The notes under the pieces: generated by a model
Databases searched by the model: none
What the model was told of the DNA's origin: nothing
The model's input: the letters and a program-made list of their open reading frames with translations, nothing else
From: a bacterium
GTDB taxonomy: Bacteria > JAMCPX01
Direction of reading: 5' to 3'
Length of the DNA: 34,976 nucleotides
Assembly: GCA_021787665.1 (NCBI GenBank)
Contig: JAJYLN010000024.1
Coordinates: 1-34,976, forward strand
Shown: positions 1 to 7,397 of the stretch, one piece after another
Position numbering within the stretch: the first letter of the stretch is position 1
Layout of the letters: each line of letters opens with the position of its first letter
Translations under genes and position numbers: made by a program

Positions 1-132
1 GCTGACCCACCTACTCGGTACCTTCCGACAATAGGATGCATAGTTGCCTGCTTTCGCAAACCGTTCTATCGGCCCTGTCTCAAGCATGATCGTTAATCCA
101 AGCACCTTGCCAACACCGTGTATCGTTGTAGC
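1..132 (-). pseudogene. IS110-family transposase fragment (C-terminal Transposase_20 region), cut by window edge
   Basis: Read on the minus strand, an open frame from about 132 down to 1 gives a segment like the C-terminal half of IS110/IS116 transposases: a helix-hairpin-helix type start (IHGVGKVLGLTIM), then LETGPIERF and the family signature AGNYASYCRKV. Upstream of the homology (about 133-190) the same frame stays open but shows no transposase-like sequence and no plausible start, so the 5' part of the gene is missing. The 3' part runs off the window and may be intact. It lies immediately downstream of a tRNA pair. I see a truncated insertion-sequence remnant; a recombination scar or chimeric copy is the alternative. 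Confidence 0.7.
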
Positions 133-195
133 AAAAACGGTAGCAGGGCAAGTAGAGGGAGGGCACGAAGGTGTCTAACTACTTGAAATCTAAAA

Positions 196-266
196 AGGCG
201 GCATCCGGATTTGAACCGGAGATAACGGTTTTGCAGACCGCTGCCTTACCACTTGGCTATGCCGCC
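196..266 (-). tRNA. tRNA-Cys (anticodon GCA)
   Basis: The minus strand folds as a cloverleaf with acceptor arm GGCGGCA/TGCCGCC, a D arm, an anticodon stem CGGTC/AACCG-like with loop CTGCAAA (anticodon GCA), and a T arm with GGTTCAAATCC. The base after the acceptor stem is U, the discriminator expected for tRNA-Cys. CCA is not encoded. It follows tRNA-Gly on the same strand after 14 bases, so the two are probably cotranscribed. Confidence 0.96.
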
Positions 267-280
267 GAAGAAAATAAATA

Positions 281-353
281 AGCGGGCGATGGGATTTGAA
301 CCCACGACTTTCGCCTTGGCAAGGCGACGTTCTAGCCACTGAACTACACCCGC
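281..353 (-). tRNA. tRNA-Gly (anticodon GCC)
   Basis: The minus strand gives acceptor arm GCGGGTG/CGCCCGC, D arm with AGTGG, anticodon stem CGCCT/AGGCG with loop containing GCC, and T arm GTGGGTTCAAATCCCAT. The discriminator is U. CCA is not encoded. It is the first of a Gly-Cys tRNA pair. The upstream gap to nadB (354-426) contains a TATACT hexamer just before the tRNA, but no convincing -35 at the right distance. Confidence 0.96.
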
Positions 354-426
354 TCGATAGTATATTTCCTTACCTGGAATAATTGAGAAAGTCAAGCCAG
401 CGAGACCCGTGTGTCCCGGCGGGCCC

Positions 427-2034
427 TCACGGCTTTTTGATGACTGTGTCCTTCAGCCACACGGCGTCGTCCTTGTGTGGGCAGTCAATGTTGTAATGGA
501 TGCCCCTCGATTCCCGGCGCATCTGTGCACACCGTATCGCGAGTTCCGCAACCGTTGCTATATTGCGCAGCTCGAGCACGTCCCTGTTGACCTTGAAGTG
601 CCAGTAATACTCGTTGATCTCTTCCCGGATCATCTCGATGCGTCTCCTCGCGCGCACCAACCGCTTGTCAGACCGCACGATGCCGACATAGTTCCACATG
701 AGCCTCCTAATCTCGTCCCAGTTGTGCGAGACGACGACCATCTCGTCGCTGTCGACCGCGTTGCCGGACGTCCAGGAAGGTGTCGTTTCGTAGGGTAGCG
801 TGTCTCCGAGGTAAGGCTCGGTTATCTGTGCCACCCTGTTGGCGAAGACGAGCCCCTCGATGAGGCTGTTGGACGCGAGCCTGTTGGCGCCGTGCAGGCC
901 TGTACACGCCGTCTCGCCAATCGCGAACAGTCCGCGTATGTCCGTCCTGCCGTCAAGGTCTGTTACGACGCCTCCGCACGTGTAGTGTGCAGCCGGGACT
1001 ACGGGTATCGGCTGCACCGTCATATCGATGCCGTATTTCAGCAGCGTATTGTAGATGTGGGGGAACCTCTTCCTGGTAAATTCCCGGTCCAGATGTGTTA
1101 CATCGAGCAGGGCGTGTTCATCGCCGGACTTCTTCAGCTCGCTGTCGATCGCACGTGCCACGATGTCCCTCGGGGCGAGCTCCTTCATGGGATGGTATGC
1201 CGCCATGAAGGGAGTGCCGTCCTTTCTCTTCAGTATACCGCCCTCGCCCCGCACGGACTCCGAAATCAGGAACGACTTTGCCTCCGGATGATAGAGGCAG
1301 GTGGGATGGAACTGGATGAACTCCATGTTCGCTATCGAGGCGCCTGCCCTGTATGCCATTGCGATGCCGTCCCCGGTCTCGGTGTCCGGGTTGCTCGTGT
1401 AGAGATAGACCTTGCCGGCCCCGCCGGTTGCGAGGATGACGACCTTAGCCAGCACCGTCTCGACTTCCCCGGTTAGGGTGTTGAGAACATAGGCCCCGAG
1501 TACCCTGTCCTGCGTCTTTCCTGTACCGAGTACCTTGTTGATCGTTATGAGGTCGATAGCCATGCGGTGATCCGAGACCCGTATACCTCTGTCCTCAGCG
1601 GCATGCATGAGCGACACCTCTATTTCCCTTCCGGTCAGGTCGTCGGCGTGCAGTATCCTGCGCTTGGTGTGGCCACCCTCCCTGGTGAGGTCAAAGACGA
1701 TGTCATTGTCGATCGGGTCCTGCGCCTTGCTGAAATGCACCCCGAGGTCGATGAGCTCCCTGATACGGTTCGGTGCGTCTCTGACCACGACGCCTACGGC
1801 GTTTGTGTGGCACAGCCCGTCCCCGGCGATCATGGTGTCGTTGATATGCTCCTCGAAGCTGTCCTCCGAGGAAAACACCGATGCGATTCCTCCCTGAGCG
1901 TAGTATGTGGCTGACTCATACTTGTCCAGCTTGTTGATGATCATAAGCCTTCCGAGCTTGTGGGACTTTATGGCATAGTACAGTCCGGATACGCCACTGC
2001 CTATCACGAGTATATCGGTTTCCACCACGGTCAT
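427..2034 (-). CDS. nadB: L-aspartate oxidase (quinolinate synthesis, NAD pathway)
   Basis: NadB oxidises L-aspartate to iminoaspartate with FAD, the first step of de novo NAD synthesis; NadA then makes quinolinate. The product is 535 residues, close to the usual 530-540. Visible are the FAD-binding GSGVSG at residues 12-17, the AQGGIA segment near 46, the SVRGEGG and LAPRDIVARAID stretches of the fumarate-reductase/NadB flavoprotein family, a FATGG-type ATGGAGK, and the C-terminal GETACTGLHGANRLASNSL. The frame is open 132 codons further upstream, but this start is chosen because GGAG lies 6-8 bases before the ATG and the homology begins at once. A strong promoter sits 41 bases upstream. nadA and nadC are not in the window. 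Confidence 0.96.
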   Translation of the reverse strand: MTVVETDILVIGSGVSGLYYAIKSHKLGRLMIINKLDKYESATYYAQGGIASVFSSEDSFEEHINDTMIAGDGLCHTNAVGVVVRDAPNRIRELIDLGVHFSKAQDPIDNDIVFDLTREGGHTKRRILHADDLTGREIEVSLMHAAEDRGIRVSDHRMAIDLITINKVLGTGKTQDRVLGAYVLNTLTGEVETVLAKVVILATGGAGKVYLYTSNPDTETGDGIAMAYRAGASIANMEFIQFHPTCLYHPEAKSFLISESVRGEGGILKRKDGTPFMAAYHPMKELAPRDIVARAIDSELKKSGDEHALLDVTHLDREFTRKRFPHIYNTLLKYGIDMTVQPIPVVPAAHYTCGGVVTDLDGRTDIRGLFAIGETACTGLHGANRLASNSLIEGLVFANRVAQITEPYLGDTLPYETTPSWTSGNAVDSDEMVVVSHNWDEIRRLMWNYVGIVRSDKRLVRARRRIEMIREEINEYYWHFKVNRDVLELRNIATVAELAIRCAQMRRESRGIHYNIDCPHKDDAVWLKDTVIKKP

Positions 2035-2074
2035 ACTGTCTCCTTCTGTGAGCACGGTCGTTCTTCGCTTCGCG

Positions 2075-2102
2075 ATTGTATAACGGCAGCGGTGCATGTC
2101 AA
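2075..2102 (-). promoter_or_regulatory. sigma70-type promoter for nadB
   Basis: On the minus strand TTGACA (2102-2097) is followed after 16 bases by TACAAT (2080-2075). Both hexamers are near consensus. The start codon of nadB lies about 40 bases downstream, which gives a short leader. No operator repeat was recognised. Confidence 0.75.
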
Positions 2103-2176
2103 GGACATACAAAAATCTCTTTCTTTTCTGTCCATAATCTTCTATACAGCGTGAATCTGGAACTAAGGAGACCATT

Positions 2177-3346
2177 ATGCCATTCAAATACGCTGACCGG
2201 CTTGGCAAGCTGCCGGAATACCTGTTCGCGGAGCTCGACAGGATCAAGTCTGCGCACATCGCCAGGGGAGAAGACATCATCGATCTCGGGGTGGGAGATC
2301 CGGACACCCCTACACCGCAGGAGGTGGTGGAAGCACTGATATCTTCGTCCCGGGACCCGGCTAACCATACGTATCCTTCGTATTCCGGTATGGACAGGTT
2401 CAGACAGGCAGCGGCAGCATGGTTCAACAAGAGGTTTGACGTGGGACTCGATTATAGGAAGCAGATAGTGTCCCTGATAGGATCGAAGGAAGGCATTGCG
2501 CACTTGCCTCTCGCGTTCGTGGATCCCGGAGACACGGTGCTCTACACCGAGCCCGGCTACCCGGTATACTACGCCTCCACCGTGTTCGCCGGAGGGGTAC
2601 CCTATGCGCTCCCCCTGCTGCCGGAGAACAGCTTTTTGCCGGACCTCGATGCGGTCCCGGACAAAGTACTCGAAAAGGCGAAGATGCTGTTCATCAACTA
2701 TCCCAACAACCCCACGTCCGCGACCGCGGACAGTACGTTCTTCAAGAAGGTCATAGGCTTTGCGAAGGAACACCGTATTATCGTCGCCCACGACGCCGCA
2801 TACTCCGAGATCTATTTCGGCGAGAAGACGCACTCCATCCTCGAGTACCCCGGGGCGCAGGATGTCGCGATAGAGTTCCATTCTCTTTCCAAAACCTTCA
2901 GTATGACGGGGTGGCGGATAGGCTTTGCGTGCGGGAACGAGGGGCTCGTGGCAGGGCTCGGCCGGGTAAAGACCAACATAGATTCAGGGGTCTTTCAGGC
3001 CGTGCAGTGGGCGGGCATAGAGGCGCTGTCGCTCTCCGACAGGCTTACCGGACCGCTACGGGAACTGTACCGGCAGCGCGTCCGTATCGTTACATCGTCT
3101 TTATCGAAGGCCGGTCTGGAGCCGTTCAACGGTAACTCCACATTCTATGTTTGGACGAAGCTGCCGGCCGGTGTCGACTCCGTATCGTTTACGGAGGCCC
3201 TGATAGAGCGTGCCGGCGTCGTGGTCTCTCCCGGTATCGGGTTCGGGCCATCAGGCAGGAATTACTTCCGGATTTCCGTCACGAACAGCGATGACCGTAT
3301 CACGGAGGCCTGCGAGAGGATCGCAAAGGTCATACGGGCCCTATAA
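2177..3346 (+). CDS. dapL: LL-diaminopimelate aminotransferase
   Basis: A class I/II PLP-dependent aminotransferase of 389 residues that converts tetrahydrodipicolinate to LL-diaminopimelate in one step, for lysine and peptidoglycan. Fold-type I marks are visible: LGVGDPDTPTP near 37-47, the NYPNNPT turn at 174-180, the aspartate that binds the pyridine nitrogen in AHDAAYSE (205), SLSKTFSMTGWRIGF with the Schiff-base lysine at 239, and a C-terminal arginine in NYFRIS. The start has AAGGAG 6 bases upstream. It is divergent from nadB across 142 bases and ends 9 bases before the convergent FHA gene. A related aspartate or alanine aminotransferase role is possible, but length and motifs fit DapL best. 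Confidence 0.85.
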   Translation: MPFKYADRLGKLPEYLFAELDRIKSAHIARGEDIIDLGVGDPDTPTPQEVVEALISSSRDPANHTYPSYSGMDRFRQAAAAWFNKRFDVGLDYRKQIVSLIGSKEGIAHLPLAFVDPGDTVLYTEPGYPVYYASTVFAGGVPYALPLLPENSFLPDLDAVPDKVLEKAKMLFINYPNNPTSATADSTFFKKVIGFAKEHRIIVAHDAAYSEIYFGEKTHSILEYPGAQDVAIEFHSLSKTFSMTGWRIGFACGNEGLVAGLGRVKTNIDSGVFQAVQWAGIEALSLSDRLTGPLRELYRQRVRIVTSSLSKAGLEPFNGNSTFYVWTKLPAGVDSVSFTEALIERAGVVVSPGIGFGPSGRNYFRISVTNSDDRITEACERIAKVIRAL

Positions 3347-3355
3347 CCTTCCACA

Positions 3356-3874
3356 CTACAGGTCCACGACCCTGAACTTCAGCTTGGTATTGCCAACGGT
3401 GATAATGTCGCCGTTCTTTATCTTGGTGCTCGTGACGCGCTGGCCGTTGATGTAGGTCCCGTTCGTACTCGCAAGGTCCCGTATGAAGTAGGTGTCCCTC
3501 GACCACGTCTCGACGACAGCGTGCTTTTTTGAGATATTGATATCGTCTATAATCAGGTCACCGTCCGTTCTCCCTATGACGACCCTTCCACTGAGGAACT
3601 CGAATACGGTGCCTTTTTTCGTCCCGTCAATGATGTCGAGGTAAACCTTTTGCTTGTAGGGCAGCTTGAACTCCACGTCGTCCGGCCTCTCTATCCATGT
3701 GGTGCCCTCAAGGGAAGATCCCTCCTTCAAGAGGATGGTGTTACCCTGGGCCTGCACCGCCCCGGGGGCAGCGTCCGGAGGCACGGTCTCCTTGCACGAC
3801 GGACAGACGATTCCTGCTTTGCCGGCAGCGGTGGCCTCGAAGCTGTTGTTACAGTGTGGACATCGTATGAGCAT
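3356..3874 (-). CDS. Zinc-ribbon plus FHA-domain protein
   Basis: A 172-residue protein that begins with a zinc-finger/MJ0042-like ribbon (CPHC at 5-8, CPSC at 24-27). A linker of about 60 residues follows, then a forkhead-associated domain from about 77 to the end with GRTDGDLIIDD, SKKHAVVE and the STNGTYINGQRV signature. FHA domains bind phosphothreonine. The gene is 6 bases downstream of a Ser/Thr kinase stop codon, and its Shine-Dalgarno (AGAGGTGAT) overlaps the end of the kinase gene. I infer that it reads out phosphorylation made by that kinase. Last gene of a leftward run that starts at 8554. Confidence 0.9.
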   Translation of the reverse strand: MLIRCPHCNNSFEATAAGKAGIVCPSCKETVPPDAAPGAVQAQGNTILLKEGSSLEGTTWIERPDDVEFKLPYKQKVYLDIIDGTKKGTVFEFLSGRVVIGRTDGDLIIDDINISKKHAVVETWSRDTYFIRDLASTNGTYINGQRVTSTKIKNGDIITVGNTKLKFRVVDL

Positions 3875-3880
3875 ATAATA

Positions 3881-4885
3881 TCACCTCTTTTGTCTTTTGT
3901 TAAAATGGTGCTTCCTGAAATTTGAAGTGGCTTCTTCCATGATCGTGTCCACGTTCGATATCTCCGAAAGCACGTTCCTTTTGGCCGGCGTCAGATCCGT
4001 TTCGGAAGGCCCTGAGCCATCCGCGCCAGCTCCGCGTTGTGCGAAGCGAACATCCCGTTCCTTTCCTCTTGCGTCAGCCTGAACAAGGGAGCCTACGACG
4101 TCCGCTGCCTTTTTATAGCGCTCATTGGGGTCTTTGGAAAGGGTTTTCAGCAGTACCCCATCGATGTGGAGCGTCAGCGATGGATTATAGAAGCTCGGGG
4201 GCTTCGGCTCTTCGTTCAATATCTTGTACGTCACGGCGTGCGGAGTACTGGCAGCGAACGGCTTCTCTCCGGCGAGCATATAGTAAAGTATGATGCCGAA
4301 CGAGAAGATGTCCGTAGTGCCGTCGATGTGGCCCCCGAGGATCTGCTCCGGAGACATGAACGAGGGGGAGCCTATGATTGCGGAGTCCTGCGTGGACGAT
4401 GCGTCGAGCACCCGTGCGATACCGAAATCGGTTATCTTCGCGACGTGCTCTTTCGTGATGAGGATGTTGTCGGGCTTGATGTCCCTGTGGACGATGCCCA
4501 TCGTATGGGCGTAGTCGATGCCGAGCGCTACACCGCTCATGATAGGGTGGAGTTCCCTCAGATCGAACTTCTGCTTCTTCTTCCTCAAGGATTCGAGAGA
4601 CTCGCCTTCGACAAGTTCCATGACGACGAACGGCAGCGTCTCTTCCCCGTAGTCATAGATCGTTACGATGTTCTGGTGGTTCAGCCTGCCCGCAGACCGT
4701 ACCTCGACCAGCATCCTCTTGGTCAGCTCCTCTCTCCGAACGGCATCCAGCGAATTTGCGATATCTATGGTCTTGAGCGCAACATCACGGTTGATCACAG
4801 GGTCGTGGGCGAGGTATACGACACCCATTGCGCCCCTGCCGATCTCCTTTTCTATTTCGTATCTTGAAATCTTTCTAACCGTCAT
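3881..4885 (-). CDS. Hanks-type serine/threonine protein kinase
   Basis: The kinase domain spans about residues 8-270 of 334: glycine loop IGRGAMGVVY (15-24), VALK lysine at 38, HRDIKPDN (133-140), DFG (153-155), and SPSFMSPEQ in the activation segment. All catalytic residues are present. No transmembrane helix or PASTA/sensor domain is seen; the tail of about 65 residues is polar and basic, so this is a soluble kinase. It precedes and almost touches the FHA gene and follows def after 117 bases. The start has only a weak ribosome site (GCAGGG), but the protein family start fits. Confidence 0.92.
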   Translation of the reverse strand: MTVRKISRYEIEKEIGRGAMGVVYLAHDPVINRDVALKTIDIANSLDAVRREELTKRMLVEVRSAGRLNHQNIVTIYDYGEETLPFVVMELVEGESLESLRKKKQKFDLRELHPIMSGVALGIDYAHTMGIVHRDIKPDNILITKEHVAKITDFGIARVLDASSTQDSAIIGSPSFMSPEQILGGHIDGTTDIFSFGIILYYMLAGEKPFAASTPHAVTYKILNEEPKPPSFYNPSLTLHIDGVLLKTLSKDPNERYKKAADVVGSLVQADARGKERDVRFAQRGAGADGSGPSETDLTPAKRNVLSEISNVDTIMEEATSNFRKHHFNKRQKR

Positions 4886-5002
4886 GGTACCCTGCGACTA
4901 TAGTACCTTTAACCTCCACCCATGTCAATCGTTGGGGATCTTGCCCACGGCGGTACAGCGGGCAGATCTGGTGCAGGGAAATCTCCGGCAGGGGCCTGCC
5001 AG

Positions 5003-5521
5003 TCAGGGCTTCGGACCGGCAGCAGCATCGCCCTTTTTCAGGGACTTCAGGTATGCCTCTCGCTTCAGGAGGGACGCATGATCCAACAGCGTGACTCCGC
5101 CGAGGTGGTCCATCTCGTGCTGTATCACGGTCGCGAGCAGCTCCCTCGCCTCCAGGATCAGCTCCTTGCCTTTCCTGTCGTAACCCTTTATGACGAGACG
5201 TGCGGACCTGTTGACGTTGATACGGAACCCCGGGAGGCTGAGGCAGCCTTCCTCTATCGAGGACTCTCCGTCCGATTCGATGATGACCGGGTTTATGACC
5301 GCGATGACCAGTCTCTTCTCGCCCTCCGAAGGCACGTCCGCTACAAAGAGCGCTTGGCTGTTGCCCACCTGGGTGGCTGCAAGACCCACGCCGGAAGCGG
5401 AGTGCATGGTCTCGTTCATATCGTCGATCAGTCTTTGCAGCGTGCCGTCGATATCCTTCACCGCAGCGGCCTTCTTTTTGAGTATACCCTCCGGGTAGGT
5501 ACGTATCCTCAGCAGGGACAT
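5003..5521 (-). CDS. def: Peptide deformylase
   Basis: Removes the N-formyl group from nascent proteins using a metal, usually Fe2+. The 172-residue protein has all three family motifs: GVGLAATQVG (44-53), EGCLSLPG (91-98, metal-binding Cys93) and QHEMDHL (134-140, metal ligands H135 and H139, catalytic E136). The start ATG overlaps the stop of the upstream PATAN/TPR gene as ATGA, so translation is probably coupled. A housekeeping gene inside a signalling run is unusual; fmt, the usual partner, is not here. Confidence 0.95.
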   Translation of the reverse strand: MSLLRIRTYPEGILKKKAAAVKDIDGTLQRLIDDMNETMHSASGVGLAATQVGNSQALFVADVPSEGEKRLVIAVINPVIIESDGESSIEEGCLSLPGFRINVNRSARLVIKGYDRKGKELILEARELLATVIQHEMDHLGGVTLLDHASLLKREAYLKSLKKGDAAAGPKP

Positions 5522-6927
5522 CAGGCCACCCTGTCGAGCAGATCAAGCTGCTTCTTTGACTCTTTATGCTCCGGGTTATGGACGAGCGCCTTGAGGAAGT
5601 AGCCACGTGCAGTCTTGTAGTCTTCCTTGTTCTTGTAGATGACGCCGAGATAGTAGTAATTCCGGGCTTCTGCGGTGTTGAGCTCGATGGCCTTCAGGAA
5701 GAGCTTTTCCGCGACCCCGATGTCCACGGCATGCCCTTCAAAGCCCATGCTCTCCAGAATGGCCTGGGCGGTATAGTACTCCGAGATGGATGGGTCGTTG
5801 GCGATTGCACTCTTGAAGGCCATGTACGCCTCCTTGTAGTTTCTGTCGTTGACGAAGGCCTTTCCTTTCTCGAAGCTCTCCCTCGCGAGAATGGGATCGC
5901 TCTCGGTGAACAGCACGCTCTTGTCCTGATCGTTTATCTCATTGATGTATTTTTCCCTCGTGGAATCTTTATAGAGAACCGTGAATGCCTCGAGTATGTT
6001 GTTGTACAGTTTCAGCGCCAGCGGCTTTATTTCCTTGAGCCCTGCATCGGCAAACTTGTCCGGGTTGTATTTCTTTGATAGCGAGGTGAACGCCGAGAGG
6101 ATCTGTTCCTTGGAGGCACTGCTGTCGAGGCCGAGCTTTTCGAAGAGGTTCATCGTGGAGAACTGGTCGAGCTTCTGCTCGATCTCGGACATCAGTGACG
6201 AGGTCGCGACAGTCTCCTTCTTTTCTTCCCCCTGAATGACGAAGCCGAGAAGCTTGAGCAGGGCCACGGTCTGGATGGCCCTCAGCTCTCCCATGCCCGT
6301 ATCTGCTATAATCTCGTTGAGCGTTCTGGTGCCGTTCATGAAGTTGTACGCCTTTTCACCGTCCGTGCCCTTGATGATGCTCAGGTCGTCTCCCATGCCG
6401 GACGCTGTCATAAGAACGGTGTTCGCAGAGCCTATGGTCTCCTTCAGCTTGTCCGGGCTCAGCTTTCTCTTGATGCCCTCGATCATCAGTGTCCACATGC
6501 TCAGGTCCAGGGTTATGACCTCATTGCTGAAATGGGCGTTCTCTATGAAGTTGTACTCAGCGTCGTCGAGCTCGAATATCGAGTAGATAATCTCCGAGAC
6601 CTGCTTGATGACGAGATCGAAGAGCTGCTCCGGGGTGATAATACCCATGTTGACAAGGACTGTCCCGAGCCTGTTACCGGTCTTCATGACCTCCTTGAGG
6701 GCCGTATCGAGCTGCTCCTCCGTGACCAGGCCCAGCCTCAGGACCATTGCCCCCATTCTGTCTGACGGGGAGTTGGAGGCCGAGAAGATGGGCTTTCCCT
6801 TGGACACGTAGACTATCTTAACCTCAGTGCCGTTTGTAAGCCGGAGTATGCCGGTCGACTTGCCGGTGTAGAGGTTCATGAGGAGCTTCAGAAACGATAT
6901 GTCTTTTAATCTGCCTTTTTCAATCAT
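5521..6927 (-). CDS. PATAN/DUF4388, MshEN-like, J-like and TPR multidomain protein
   Basis: A 468-residue cytoplasmic protein. The N-terminus (about 1-95: GRLKDISFLKLLMNLY, TGILRL) matches DUF4388/PATAN. Residues about 60-115 carry two short repeats (RMGAMVLRLGLVTEEQLDTAL and RLGTVLVNMGIITPEQL) typical of the MshEN/GspE-N fold. Around 254-320 lies a DnaJ-like segment (LFEKLGLDSSASKEQILSAF) in which the HPD motif reads NPD (KKYNPDKF). Residues about 345-465 form TPR helices. Such combinations occur in signalling proteins of delta-proteobacteria and relatives. The NPD change argues against canonical DnaK stimulation. It is 29 bases after the preceding gene and overlaps def. Confidence 0.85.
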   Translation of the reverse strand: MIEKGRLKDISFLKLLMNLYTGKSTGILRLTNGTEVKIVYVSKGKPIFSASNSPSDRMGAMVLRLGLVTEEQLDTALKEVMKTGNRLGTVLVNMGIITPEQLFDLVIKQVSEIIYSIFELDDAEYNFIENAHFSNEVITLDLSMWTLMIEGIKRKLSPDKLKETIGSANTVLMTASGMGDDLSIIKGTDGEKAYNFMNGTRTLNEIIADTGMGELRAIQTVALLKLLGFVIQGEEKKETVATSSLMSEIEQKLDQFSTMNLFEKLGLDSSASKEQILSAFTSLSKKYNPDKFADAGLKEIKPLALKLYNNILEAFTVLYKDSTREKYINEINDQDKSVLFTESDPILARESFEKGKAFVNDRNYKEAYMAFKSAIANDPSISEYYTAQAILESMGFEGHAVDIGVAEKLFLKAIELNTAEARNYYYLGVIYKNKEDYKTARGYFLKALVHNPEHKESKKQLDLLDRVA

Positions 6928-6956
6928 CCTCTAAATAATAAGCACAGCTCCGCAAT

Positions 6957-7397
6957 CTATTCAATAGTTATTCTCTTGATTCTCTTACCCTTATGCTGTT
7001 TCCGTTTTCCGGACGCGACCTCCTTTATAGCCCACAAAAGCTGCACGCGCGGGTCTGAGGAGTCATTCCTGTCCAGCTTTGCAAGCTCGTCATCCACGAT
7101 GCCGTTGATCAGATAAAGAATCTCGCTGGCGTCGGCCGGCGTTCCGCCGGAACGGAGCGGCTCTATGAGTCTGGTGATGATCACGTTCAGCATCATCTGC
7201 ATCACCGTGAGAAGCGACGACAGAGACGAAGCGGCCGGTGAGTCATCGGGCCCTTCGATTACCTGCTTGATGAATTCCAGCAGCTCGTTGAGTGCCAGGA
7301 CGTTCTCCCTGTTCGCGGTCAGGAAGTGGTACTTCGCGGACTCCAGCGATCGGGCCGCCCCGGACGACAGTCCCTTGTTTGTGCTCGTGCTCTTCAT
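6957..7397 (-). CDS. Small unknown protein coupled to ArsA-HSP20
   Basis: I do not recognise this 146-residue protein. It is mostly helical-looking, with hydrophobic heptad-like stretches around residues 35-85 (NVLALNELLEFIKQVI and LLTVMQMMLNVIITRLIEPL) and a very basic tail (GKRKQHKGKRIKRITIE). No signal peptide or clear transmembrane helix is seen. The start is the ATG at 7397, because it overlaps the arsA stop codon as ATGA; the frame is open upstream only inside arsA. The tight coupling suggests a partner of the ATPase. It may be an oligomerising helper; this is inference only. Confidence 0.75.
   Translation of the reverse strand: MKSTSTNKGLSSGAARSLESAKYHFLTANRENVLALNELLEFIKQVIEGPDDSPAASSLSSLLTVMQMMLNVIITRLIEPLRSGGTPADASEILYLINGIVDDELAKLDRNDSSDPRVQLLWAIKEVASGKRKQHKGKRIKRITIE

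Noticed and set aside
409-1914. Several long open frames on the plus strand opposite nadB
   Set aside because: They are antisense shadows of a conserved enzyme gene, lack ribosome sites and resemble no family.
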